64,000 nt of DNA from positions 1,054,001-1,118,000 of the forward strand of contig JBBELK010000015.1 of NCBI GenBank assembly GCA_037783545.1, in the 5' to 3' direction. This DNA is from Henricia sp. BOLD:AAB3569 (lineage: Eukaryota; Echinodermata; Asteroidea; Spinulosida; Echinasteridae). The notes beneath the pieces are model-generated. The model did no database searches and was not told the origin of the DNA. It worked only from the letters and a program-made list of their open reading frames with translations. Position numbers and translations under genes: made by a program. Positions within the stretch are counted from its first letter, which is position 1, and every line of letters begins with the position of its first letter. Positions 1 through 9,180 of the stretch are shown here, in pieces.

Positions 1-2220
1 GTTGTTGTCCTCGTGAGAACGCACAGACAGAAAGGTTTTGCGGAAACCAGTTTCCGAGGTTGTCAGCATCTGTACTTTTGAAGGGGAATTTTGGCGCAGT
101 TTTGTAGCCTGGACGTGATCTTTTTGACTCAGATGTTCAGAAGTGATAGAACCGCGCGATGGGGTCGAGGCTAATGATCGCACATGATAATCGTGGTTCA
201 ATGCCTGCCTTACAAATGATGGCGCGCTTCGATTCGAAGTCATACCGGAGACAGAATGAACATCACTGAGTATAGAACTCCTCCTCAAAGGAGAAAGGGT
301 GGCCGCCATTTGTTTTTGGAGTGGCTTCTGGACTTGCAAATTTTTTGATGTATCCGTGCGTTGCACCACGGAGGAAGACTTTGGTGTCACTTGCTTTACG
401 GCCGTGGCTTGGTGTAGTATCTTCTCTCGTGTAGGATATATTGCCGGGCTCGATGGTGTTGGTTCAAAAATATTGCGTACTCCGCCAAGTTTGGAAGAGA
501 TGGCTCTACTTGGAGCAGAAGCTGTATGTTGCAGTGGCACCTCATCGGGATGTTTAATTCTTCTGTTGTTGTCCTCGTGAGAACGCACAGACAGAAAGGA
601 TTTGCGGAAACCAGTTTCCGAGGTTGTCAGCATCTGTACTTTCGAAGGGGAATTTTGGCGCAGTTTTGTAGCCTGGACGTGATCTTTTTGACTCAGATGT
701 TCAGAAGTGATAGAAACGCGCGATGGGGTCGAGGCTAATGATCGCACATGATAATCGTGGTTCAATGCCTGCCTTACAAATGATGGCGCGCTTCGATTCG
801 AAGTCATACCGGAGACAGAATGAACATCACTGAGTATAGAACTCCTCCTCAAAGGAGAAAGGGTGGCCGCCATTTGTTTTTGGAGTGGCTTCTGGACTTG
901 CAAATTTTTTGATGTATCCGTGCGTTGCACCACGGAGGAAGACTTTGGTGTCACTTGCTTTACGGCCGTGGCTTGGTGTAGTATCTTCTCTCGTGTAGGA
1001 TATATTGCCGGGCTCGATGGTGTTGGTTCAAAAATATTGCGTACTCCGCCAAGTTTGGAAGAGATGGCTCTACTTGGAGCAGAAGCTGTATGTTGCAGTG
1101 GCACCTCATCGGGATGTTTAATTCTTCTGTTGTTGTCCTCGTGAGAACGCACAGACAGAAAGGATTTGCGGAAACCAGTTTCCGAGGTTGTCAGCATCTG
1201 TACTTTCGAAGGGGAATTTTGGCGCAGTTTTGTAGCCTGGACGTGATCTTTTTGACTCAGATGTTCAGAAGTGATAGAAACGCGCGATGGGGTCGAGGCT
1301 AATGATCGCACATGATAATTGTGGTTCAATGCCTGCCTCACAAATGATGGCGCGCTTCGATTCGAAGTCATACCGGAGACAGAATGAACATCACTGAGTG
1401 TAGAACTCCTCCTCAAAGGAGAAAGGGTGGCCGCCATTTGTTTTTGGAGTGGCTTCTGGACTTGCAAATTTTTTGATGTATCCGTGCGTTGCACCACGGA
1501 GGAAGACTTTGGTGTCACTTGCTTTACGGTCGTGGCTTGGTGTAGCATCTTCTCTCGTGTATATATTGCCGGGCTCGATGGTGTTGGTTCAAAAATATTT
1601 CGTACTCCGCCAAGTTTGGAAGAGATGGCTCTACTTGGAGCAGAAGCTGTATGTTGCAGTGGCACCTCATCGGGATGTTTAATTCTTCTGTTGTTGTCCT
1701 CGTGAGAACGCACAGACAGAAAGGATTTGCGGAAACCAGTTTCCGAGGTTGTCAGCATCTGTACTTTCAAAGGGGAATTTTGGCGCAGTTTTGTAGCCTG
1801 GACGTGATCTTTTTGACTCAGATGTTCAGAAGTGATAGAACCGCGCGATGGGGTCGAGGCTAATGATCGCACATGATAATCGTGGTTCAATGCCTGCCTT
1901 CGATTCGAAGTCATACCGGAGACAGAATTAACATAACCGAGTGTAGAACTCTTCAAAGGAGAAAAGGTGGCCGCCATTTGTTTTTGGAGTGGCTTCTTGA
2001 CATTTTTGGATGTATCCGTGCGTTGCACCACTGAGGAAGACTTTGGAGTCACTTGCTTTACGGCCGTGGCTTGGTGTAGCGTCTTCTCTCGTGTATATAT
2101 TGCCAGGCTCGATGGTGTTGGTTCAAAAATATTTCGTACTCCGGCAAGTTTGGAAGAGATTGCCCTACTTGGAGCAGAAGCTGCACTTTGTGGAATCTCA
2201 TCGCGATGGTTAATTCTTCT
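1..2220 (-). repeat. Coding tandem repeat, 188-codon units
   Basis: Four units start at 1, 565, 1129 and 1690 (lengths 564, 564, 561 and 531 bases). All are multiples of three, so the frame of copy A is kept. The first three are nearly identical, with single-base differences only (for example at 79-82 and 704). The fourth is clearly diverged and shortened. The pattern fits recent unequal exchange or gene conversion within a coding repeat. The repeated plus-strand ORFs in this stretch are antisense shadows. Confidence 0.95.
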
Positions 2221-4251
2221 GTTGTTCTCCTCGAAAGATCGCTGAGACGAATACGTTTTGCGAACGCCTGCAGTTTCCGAAGTTGTCGACATTTGTTCCA
2301 AAGGTAAACTTTGCTTTCCGGTCGTGGTTTCGTTCGGCGTCTTGTACCCGTAAAAGAAATGAGCAGATGGTTGAGAGTGGGTAGAACTGCTTCGATTTAA
2401 TTGTGGGACTGGGGGTTGAATTTCAGGTGGGGTCAAGTTCCTGAAGAGCATCTGGTACTTAGCAATGATGGACTGTGTGGAATGTGCAGATTGAGTACTG
2501 GGGTGGGTACCAGGAATTGCCGTCTGTCTTGCCGGGGGTGTGTAGCTGTTTTGTACTGTTTTAGAATGGCTGACAAACGGCGTCTGATGCACACTCGCGG
2601 CTTGGAATTGACCTGAAGTCGTCAATGGGGAAGATTTTACAGGAGTTGGTATTTGCTGACTGGTCCGGAAAACGGAATGATCGTCAGCTAAACGACTGCG
2701 TTGAGTCTGTACTGGGTTCGAGGTGGAATAGGTTTGGGTTGCCGAAGAAAGGGACACGTTTCGGATAATCGGTTGGAGGGTGTCTCGAAATTGAGATGGT
2801 GGGGTGTGTTGTGGTTGGTTGATACGGTGGTGAATTGGTTGTAGAGCTGCTGTCGGTGGGTTGGGTACTCCATACTGGGTCTGCCCGTGGAAAAAAGAGC
2901 CCGACTGAGAAAACGGAGTCGTGGTTGGAACCATTTTAGGATGGCTGACAAACGGCGACTGATGCATACTGGTGGCTTGGAATGGAACTGAAGTCGTCGC
3001 TGGGGAAGATTTTACAGGAGTTGGTATTTGGTAACTGGTCCGGAAAACGGAATGATCGTAAGCTGAACGACTGCGTTGAGTCTGTACTGGGTTCGAGGTG
3101 GAATAGGTTTGGGTTGCCGAAGAAAGGGACACGTTTCGGACAATCGGTTGGAGGGTGTCTCGAAATTGAGATGGTGGGGTGTGTTGTGGTTGGTTGATAC
3201 GGTGGTGAATTGGTTGTGGAGCTGCTGTCTGTGGGCTGGGTGGTTTATGCTGGGACTGCCCGAGAATGAAAGGCCTTGACTGAGAAAACGGAGTCGTGGT
3301 TGGAGCCGTCAGAACGTTGTACAACACTGTGCGCTGTGCTGATTTCTTTCGATACAGCTGGATGAATACATTGCATCTACGCATCGGACTGAAATCAAAG
3401 CTTTGGCAATACTTCTGTATAGTGTAAGAGTATTGACCAGCCGGCATTGTCAAGTTATTTACGCTGTCTTCAAAGACGATATCGAGATCAGTTTGGGAAG
3501 CAAACTGCCGATGGAACTGCGTATTGGATTGGTGAACGTTGTCGATAAACAGCACAAGGCAGCCCTGCTTCAGTCCGAGTAGAAACGATTGCAGTAAATT
3601 ACATTTGCTTGGGTCGGTCCGGTAGAATGCAGAAACGGCCGAGAACGACTTTACGAGAGTGATGAGGTCAGCTTGACGGAGAAAGTTGCGAACATCGCTA
3701 GCGACTCCCGTGTCTCTCACGAGATCGCATCGTCTGTATGTCACGCTGAACGTTTCTGGCAGGCAATCATATATTGTGTCCCAGGCTTCCTTCCAGTTGG
3801 GATAAAGGTCCAACACAAAACACTCAAGTCGATGGGGGAAAATGCCATTTTCACGGAGGAAGGTCGTGAGGCCAACAAGATCAGATCCGGGTCCACCTCC
3901 GATGCTACACACCCTTAAGATGCTCTTGGACTTCCAAAGTGGTAAGATTTCAGAGATACCTCTTGTGAGAGAGTAACGCACCAGATGACAGTGTTGCATC
4001 AGATACAGAAAGACATAGGCGCATCTGTTGGCCGGGCCGTCCCAATTTGATCGGTACTGTGGCGAGGCTTTGGACAACCCAAATCGATACATCTGGGATA
4101 TTTCTCTCAAGGATCTTTTGACGGCTTCGCACTTCAATATTTCATCAACTTGATCAACAAGATCGTCCAGGCTTCCTGACAATACCTGTCGGAAAAAGGC
4201 CGCGGCCTCATCTGGTGAAGAGCGTGTTTGAAACCGACTGAAATAATCCAT
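1..4251 (-). CDS. Copy A: methyltransferase-like protein with giant repetitive tail (partial, runs off left edge)
   Basis: A single uninterrupted frame starts at the ATG at 4251 and stays open to base 1, giving 1417 codons with no stop seen. The N-terminal 315 or so residues align along their whole length with copies B, C and D. They carry a class I SAM-methyltransferase pattern: GGGPGSD at residues 118-124, then a VLDL strand-end acidic residue, RCDLVRD, and GCLVLFIDN. The substrate is unknown. The remaining 1100 or so residues are rich in Ser, Thr, Pro, Gln and Val and look disordered. They contain a 125-codon duplication (about 2618-3370) and, at the far end, units of 188, 188, 187 and 177 codons. 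A splice acceptor (intron end 4256) lies just before the ATG, as in the paralogs. The C terminus, and so any CaaX box, is outside the window. Coding status rests on the open frame plus homology; an intron inside the tail cannot be excluded. Confidence 0.8.
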   Translation of the reverse strand, partial: MDYFSRFQTRSSPDEAAAFFRQVLSGSLDDLVDQVDEILKCEAVKRSLREISQMYRFGLSKASPQYRSNWDGPANRCAYVFLYLMQHCHLVRYSLTRGISEILPLWKSKSILRVCSIGGGPGSDLVGLTTFLRENGIFPHRLECFVLDLYPNWKEAWDTIYDCLPETFSVTYRRCDLVRDTGVASDVRNFLRQADLITLVKSFSAVSAFYRTDPSKCNLLQSFLLGLKQGCLVLFIDNVHQSNTQFHRQFASQTDLDIVFEDSVNNLTMPAGQYSYTIQKYCQSFDFSPMRRCNVFIQLYRKKSAQRTVLYNVLTAPTTTPFSQSRPFILGQSQHKPPSPQTAAPQPIHHRINQPQHTPPSQFRDTLQPIVRNVSLSSATQTYSTSNPVQTQRSRSAYDHSVFRTSYQIPTPVKSSPATTSVPFQATSMHQSPFVSHPKMVPTTTPFSQSGSFFHGQTQYGVPNPPTAALQPIHHRINQPQHTPPSQFRDTLQPIIRNVSLSSATQTYSTSNPVQTQRSRLADDHSVFRTSQQIPTPVKSSPLTTSGQFQAASVHQTPFVSHSKTVQNSYTPPARQTAIPGTHPSTQSAHSTQSIIAKYQMLFRNLTPPEIQPPVPQLNRSSSTHSQPSAHFFYGYKTPNETTTGKQSLPLEQMSTTSETAGVRKTYSSQRSFEENNRRINHRDEIPQSAASAPSRAISSKLAGVRNIFEPTPSSLAIYTREKTLHQATAVKQVTPKSSSVVQRTDTSKNVKKPLQKQMAATFSPLKSSTLGYVNSVSGMTSNRRQALNHDYHVRSLASTPSRGSITSEHLSQKDHVQATKLRQNSPLKVQMLTTSETGFRKSFLSVRSHEDNNRRIKHPDEVPLQHTASAPSRAISSKLGGVRNIFEPTPSSPAIYTREKMLHQATTVKQVTPKSSSVVQRTDTSKNLQVQKPLQKQMAATLSPLRRSSTLSDVHSVSGMTSNRSAPSFVRQALNHNYHVRSLASTPSRVSITSEHLSQKDHVQATKLRQNSPSKVQMLTTSETGFRKSFLSVRSHEDNNRRIKHPDEVPLQHTASAPSRAISSKLGGVRNIFEPTPSSPAIYPTREKILHQATAVKQVTPKSSSVVQRTDTSKNLQVQKPLQKQMAATLSPLRRSSILSDVHSVSGMTSNRSAPSFVRQALNHDYHVRSLASTPSRVSITSEHLSQKDHVQATKLRQNSPSKVQMLTTSETGFRKSFLSVRSHEDNNRRIKHPDEVPLQHTASAPSRAISSKLGGVRNIFEPTPSSPAIYPTREKILHQATAVKQVTPKSSSVVQRTDTSKNLQVQKPLQKQMAATLSPLRRSSILSDVHSVSGMTSNRSAPSFVRQALNHDYHVRSLASTPSRGSITSEHLSQKDHVQATKLRQNSPSKVQMLTTSETGFRKTFLSVRSHEDNN
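2618..3370 (-). repeat. Second coding repeat in the copy A tail, 375-base unit
   Basis: A block of about 330 bases at 2618-2960 recurs at 2993-3335 with an exact 375-base (125-codon) offset. For example gactgcgttgagtctgtactg occurs at 2694 and again at 3069. Both copies stay in the frame of copy A and encode Pro/Gln/Ser/Thr-rich sequence. It is independent of the 188-codon repeat further left. Confidence 0.9.
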
Positions 4252-4300
4252 ATTCCTGTAAATACAAAACGGTGCAAAGTAAAATTGTTTAGAAATAGAA
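4252..4300 (-). promoter_or_regulatory. Splice acceptor in front of the copy A start codon
   Basis: On the minus strand a T-rich tract (gttttgtatttacag) ends with AG at 4256, five bases before the ATG at 4251. The same arrangement, an intron ending a few bases before the ATG, is seen in copies B, C and D. The matching donor and leader exon of copy A were not located. Confidence 0.6.
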
Positions 4301-4324
4301 CAATAAAACGTAAAACACAATGTT

Positions 4325-4835
4325 TACACTGCAAAAACTGTGGTGTTGTGAGCACGTGTGGTCTAGTGGGTACACAGCCGTGCTCGTAATCGGAGGGTTA
4401 TGGGTTCGAGCCCCACTTGTGCCAACGTGTCTGTGTCTGTGGGCAAGACACTTAGTCTCAATTGCCTCGTCAACCCAAGCGACATCTGGGGAGCTGTTAT
4501 GGGGAATGCCACAATCTAACTGCTGATAGAGTTGTGCGCCTTGGCCAGGCTGCCGGCCTAGTTGAAGTGAAATGATTCTGGTGATTTCCTGACGGCAGCG
4601 GTAATAATGGCAACAGCGCCATGATCTATATGGAATGGCGCTATTTAAAAACCTGCTATTATTATTATTATTGTCTAATATAGATACCAAGTCTAGTGTT
4701 AACATTTAACACCATTGGTGTTAGATTGTATCCCTCAATTAGAATAAATGCATTATTTTGAACACCCTATGTGTTACAACTAATAGTACTTGTGGTTTCT
4801 AAATAAGACAACACCATTGGTGTTTTTGCAGTGTA
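4325..4835. mobile_element. Fold-back (MITE-like) element split by a SINE
   Basis: The ends are inverted copies of each other: tacactgcaaaaac at 4325 and gtttttgcagtgta ending at 4835. Both adjoin ggtgttgt/acaacacc blocks, and the palindrome aacaccattggtgtt occurs at about 4706 and 4811. The SINE at 4351-4675 sits inside. No transposase is present, so it is non-autonomous. Confidence 0.6.
4351..4675 (+). mobile_element. tRNA-derived SINE, family 1, copy 1
   Basis: A tRNA-like head carries an A box (tggtctagtggg) and a B box (gggttcgagcc, 4402-4412). A conserved body follows, and the 3' end is an attattatt tail. The same element occurs at 34079-34380 and 62079-62405. It needs a LINE in trans to move and encodes no protein. 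Confidence 0.9.
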
Positions 4836-6354
4836 TTGTCATCATTCTGTTGATTCGAACCATAATGTCTTTAACTGCTGTGAAGAAATACATGTATTTC
4901 TGAAAATACATCTTAAATTTAAAACAACAATAATATTTGACCACATTGGTGAAAGTCGTCCCCGCTATATAGTATAGTATAGGCAACTAATAGGCCTATA
5001 TTATAGTATCCTGTTAACTTTTGCATTTTCCCCTCATAATTCAGTTTCTGATTTTGCTGTTTTCTCGAACGGGTGTGTAATATAATTTTGTCTAAAATTG
5101 ATTCTGTGGGCCTATACATTTTGATTTTACATGCTTATTGCTAAACTGCAACCAACGTTCGGGGTCCGACATACCTTGGTTATCGAGTTAATTGCAGAAT
5201 TACGCCTGGAAATGGATGCGTCATGGAGACCTTCAGTGCAACGGTGAATTTCAACATGGCAATGTCATTATACATTAAAAATATATTTCTCATCCGCATT
5301 ACCGAATGGGGAATCCCGGAATCGTAACCCCGTAAAAGTCAAAGGTGATATTTTCGTGCATGGGTAGTATTTAGTGCATGGTATAGTGTTCAAACAACGG
5401 CTATAATGTTGACTAGAGTCCTTTGAAGCAATTTGTATTTGGTGATATCATCATGGATTATAGCTTCAATACAGACAATGGCAAACATGGGTCCAAAATA
5501 CACTCGTGCAAGGTTCATGTTTTACAATTGTGTCAATTTTTTTATGCGCTGAATATTTTGTTCTACCGAGCAGTACAATGCAGAGCTATTCTACATAATT
5601 TGAAAATTAAGAAATTTTAATTGTTACGACCCTTACGTAATTTTATAATTATTGGCGGATTTTTAGTGTAAAATTTACATTTTTACATCTCTTTCTGTAA
5701 CTCCAAAATTAAAAATGAATCACAAACAAAAACCAATCATGTAAAATACCTTTACTTATTGCAATGGTATGTCTATATACTGCGTTTTCGATTCAGCGGT
5801 TTACGTATTAAAGACATTTGTTAATTAAAAAATCTTACGAACTCAGATGCACATATTTAAAACATATATAGACGCTTGTTGCAATTTGACTCTGGTTAAA
5901 AATATTGTCTGCGCTGCGCTCAGAGGCGATTTTACATCAAAATATAAAATCGAACAAAAATGGAAATTTTCTGGATTTAACTTAAAAATCATGCACACAA
6001 TACAAAAAGCAAAAACCGACAACGAAAAGTTACGGGGCAGAAGCCGAAGAACCAATTTAGAACTTCGACAAAATGTGAAACAAAATGGCGGCGCCCGTGC
6101 ATAATATGTTGCCATTCCTTGTGAAGTTCGTTTCCACATTTTGGTGGGCCATTTCTGGTTCTTTGTATTTTACAATAATATAGCACGTCTTTTGTTTACT
6201 GCAGGGGTATGCTTCTCCTTTAAGAAGCTGAGCTGTATTGGTAAAATAGTTTAATTTATGAATAAAAACACAGAAGCATTATATACACAGAAGACTGAAC
6301 ATTCAGATATCTACATTAACAAAAGCTAAAAAGCCTAAAACCGTAAAATGGCTA
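4836..6354. other. Non-coding flank of the methyltransferase-like cluster, duplicated elsewhere
   Basis: This is AT-rich sequence without a supported gene. From about 5160 to 6240 it matches 9180-10860 (for example acgcctggaaatggat at 5208 and 9264, and aatggcggcgcccgtgcat near 6080 and 10686). Part also matches 8240-8990. It is therefore the 3' flank of copy B and belongs to the segmental duplication around copies B and C. Short ORFs here are not conserved as proteins between the copies. Confidence 0.7.
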
Positions 6355-6557
6355 TAAGCCCGCCGCACACCTTTGCGATTTACCGGACAATCGGATCATC
6401 GGACCACTTAAATACCGGAAAGGTGTGCGCTGAAACAATTCGGGCCGGTCTGACCGTACACCATAGACCGGAGCAAATCAAACTTGTTTGATTTTCCGGA
6501 TCCGATGGTCTGGTGTCCGATGGGCCGGTATATCGCAAAGGTGTGCGGCGGGCTTTA
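6355..6557. mobile_element. Fold-back element, TIR agcccgccgcacac, short member
   Basis: The ends are taagcccgccgcacac and gtgtgcggcgggctta, exact inverted copies. The interior is itself largely self-complementary (cggatcatcgg, ccgatggtctgg). The same terminal 14 bases bound the much larger elements at 25674-26272 and, with one change, 46621-47218. Confidence 0.85.
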
Positions 6558-6705
6558 TAGGGCCAACTTTGATTTGTACGCTTAGTCCGTAGTTTCTATG
6601 CACGCGATGGTTAAGTGAGGGAGCAACACATTTTATCCTGCATGGTTATTAGGAGCACGGAGGAAGGAGTTTCCTCCATAGAGTTGGTAATTTAGGTGGA
6701 ACTTT

Positions 6706-7859
6706 TCACAAAATGGTACACGTATTGCAGCATTTCGTAGTTCCGTCATTCTCGGGCTGTGCTTGGATTGTTGCGTAGGAGGTGGGGAGCCCACGAGAAA
6801 GACGACTCGATACACCACGGCCTGGGCGGAACTCCGGCGTGCTGGCTTGGTACGGTTGGTGGGTGACAGGCAGCCAGTGGCAGAACTGACTTGCTCCGTG
6901 ATGGGTTGGGAGGTGGGCTGAGCGATCGGGGACCTCAGACACTCGCGGGTTTGGCTTTTGAAATAACTGAATAATCACATCGCAGCTGCGCATATAGGAC
7001 TGAACTCAAAGATGTTGCAGTATTTTCTGATGGTGTACGGGTACTGACCGCGAGGGGTGGTCGAACCGCCACTGAATTCAAACACAACTTGCAGGCCAGC
7101 CGGAGAAGCAAACTCTTGCTGAAACTGGCGGGGGGTTGAACATTTATTGTTGTCAATGAAGAGTACAAAGCAGCCTGGTTTTATCTGTTTAAGAATTTGT
7201 CGAAGGACTTTCTTAGCATTTATGTTGCCTCGGTAAAAGGCCGACACTGCTGAGAATGATTTTGAGAATATGAGGATGTCAGCCTCCTTGACAAAGTTAA
7301 GATTAGGAATTTGAAGCCCAAGATCACGGACAAGGTCACACTTTCGGTATTTTACAGAGAACGATTGATGGTAGAAGGGCAGGTGGTTGGATATCACATC
7401 CCAACTTTCTTTCCAATTTGGAAAGAGATCCAAGACACGGCATTCCACAGTGTGATGGGAGATGTTATTGTTTGCCAGGAAGGTTGTCAGGCCGACAAGA
7501 TCGGATCCAGGACCGCCACCGACGCTGCACACCTTGAGACTGGTCTTGTTGCGCCAACTCTTCAAGACTTTATCGGAATGCTGGAGCGAGCAGTACACAA
7601 GATGGCTGTGGTGCATCAAGTACAGGAACACGTAGGCGCAACGATTTGCTGGATCATCCCAGTTAGATCGGAACTGAGAGGCTGCATGACGTAACCCATT
7701 TCTGTACATATTTGAGATTTCTCTCAGTGCCTGCTTGACCTTTTCAGAGTTAGATTTTTCGTCATTTGGAACCTGATAAAGGAGGTCGTCCAGGACATTT
7801 GTCAACAGGTCACGGAATTGGTCGGCCGCAACTTGAGCGGTAGAAGATTCGAAATCCAT
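6706..7859 (-). pseudogene. Copy B: methyltransferase-like gene broken by a 2-base insertion
   Basis: The first frame runs from the ATG at 7859 to a stop at 6975 (294 aa). It covers the full methyltransferase-like domain, with the same GGGPGSD, VLDLFPNWKESW, CDLVRD and GCFVLFIDNN blocks as copies C and D. Against copy C an extra TA lies in catatagg at about 6991-6998. It shifts the frame, and the last residues become ICAAAM instead of MRSCDVI. The original frame continues intact as a 95-codon ORF (6993-6706) encoding the short Pro/Ser/Thr-rich tail. This ends CCNTCTIL, a CaaX box behind a Cys pair. Everything else is undamaged, so this is a very young pseudogene, an expressed form lacking its tail, or an assembly error. 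Without the insertion the product would have been about 383 aa. Confidence 0.8.
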
Positions 7860-7862
7860 TTT

Positions 7863-8073
7863 CTGTCAAACCAAAACAAGAAATAACTGTTTTATGCATC
7901 AATGTTCTTCGATATCTCGTTATTTAAATTTAAAATATATTATTCAAAATATGAAGGGGGTGCGTATAGTTGATGCGTCAGTATTCTTCTTACCTCCTTC
8001 CTTACTTCGGTGACTGAGAACCTCTAAATTTATGGCCACCGTACTGCCAGAAGAGCTCGTCAGTATTCTTATA
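7863..8073 (-). promoter_or_regulatory. Copy B promoter, leader exon and intron
   Basis: On the minus strand a TATA box (tataaga, 8073-8067) is followed by about 70 bases of leader ending at a donor (gag then gtaag, intron from 7993). A 131-base intron follows, with acceptor gacag ending at 7863, three bases before the ATG at 7859. The same TATA box, donor and acceptor occur at copies C and D, which supports a real spliced leader rather than chance matches. Confidence 0.75.
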
Positions 8074-8239
8074 TCCTGCAATAAAATGTTAGCGGAAAAA
8101 TCACTTGTAAAATCGATTTCGCTTTTTTTTAAAAATTGGTAATAGAAGTTTAGCGCATTGAGACAGTTTGTGCAATGCGCTATAAGGATTATACATCATA
8201 ATCACCATCATCATCATCACATAGGCGTAGGAGAAGGGG

Positions 8240-9180
8240 GGCGAGGGGGGACCAATTGACATACTTGGGGTGAGTCAAATTTACCACGTAAATTTTATAA
8301 AATTATTGGCGAAAATTTATAGTGTAAATTATACGGCCTATATTGAAGGTTTTACATCTTTTGCTGTAACTCCACCTAGTTCCTAAAATGATCTTTTACA
8401 AAACCAATCATGCACTAAAACTACCTTTAGGGTCTTTCTATTATAATAGGGGTCCAAAAGTGTGACAATTTGATCCCTAATTTACAGAAAGAACCTTTTA
8501 ATACTTATTGCAGTGTATGCCTGATTTTGCCTGTACATTATTTTCGATTCGGCGGAGCAGTTTACTTATTAAATACGTTTTTTTATGTATAATGTATTGC
8601 GGGAATAATTTTAATTAGATATATACACATAACGGACGCTTATTGCGGTTTTCAGAATACATATGAACGAAAAAAATTTGACTCTGGTTAAAAATACTAC
8701 GCTGCGCTCATAGGCGATTTCCCTTAATTCAAAATATAAATTCGAATACAAATTTTCTCAATTTATAAAACATTTAGGCCTAGGCCTACTCAATTTATAA
8801 AAAAATAAATAAATAATGCACACATTGCAAAAAGAAACAACTGATAACGGAAAGTTACGGGGCAGAAACCTATATAAGGACCAATTTAGAACTTCGACAA
8901 ATTTTGAAACTTCGGACAAAATGGCGGCGCCCATGCATAATATGTTGCCATTCTTTGTACACTTTTCGGTGGGCCATTTCTTGTTCTTCGGCCTTGTTGG
9001 ATATGGGACGCAGACGCACTACATAATGCCGTATTCCACTCGCGCTCGTGGGATAACTAATAATATGCGATAAAGCCACATACAAATCATGCAGTTATTT
9101 ATGGCATGCATTATTTTGCGAATGAAGCACGGAATGAAGCGGACCATAGTTACGCATGATTCTATAAGGCCTACTACATT
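8240..9180. other. Duplicated non-coding flank between copies B and C, first block
   Basis: No gene is supported. 8281-8465 is repeated almost exactly at 9850-10035 (aattttataaaattattggcg onward). 8466-8990 is repeated at 10220-10760, including the stretch around aaaatggcggcgcccatgcat. Bases 9040-9170 match the region upstream of copy C at 14160-14250. The block is a rearranged piece of the duplicated flank. Confidence 0.7.

Noticed and set aside
299..2245. Repeated plus-strand ORFs starting MAAICFWSGF
   Set aside because: They are antisense to the open frame of copy A, repeat only because the DNA repeats, and have stops at every unit.
7311..7694. 127-codon plus-strand ORF, also at 12030-12413 and antisense in copy D
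   Set aside because: Lies opposite the methyltransferase-like domain in B and C; its conservation follows from the coding strand.
8816..9073. ORF MHTLQKETTDNGK, repeated at 10582-10791
   Set aside because: Third relative near 5990-6100 is not open in the same way; the region is duplicated non-coding flank.
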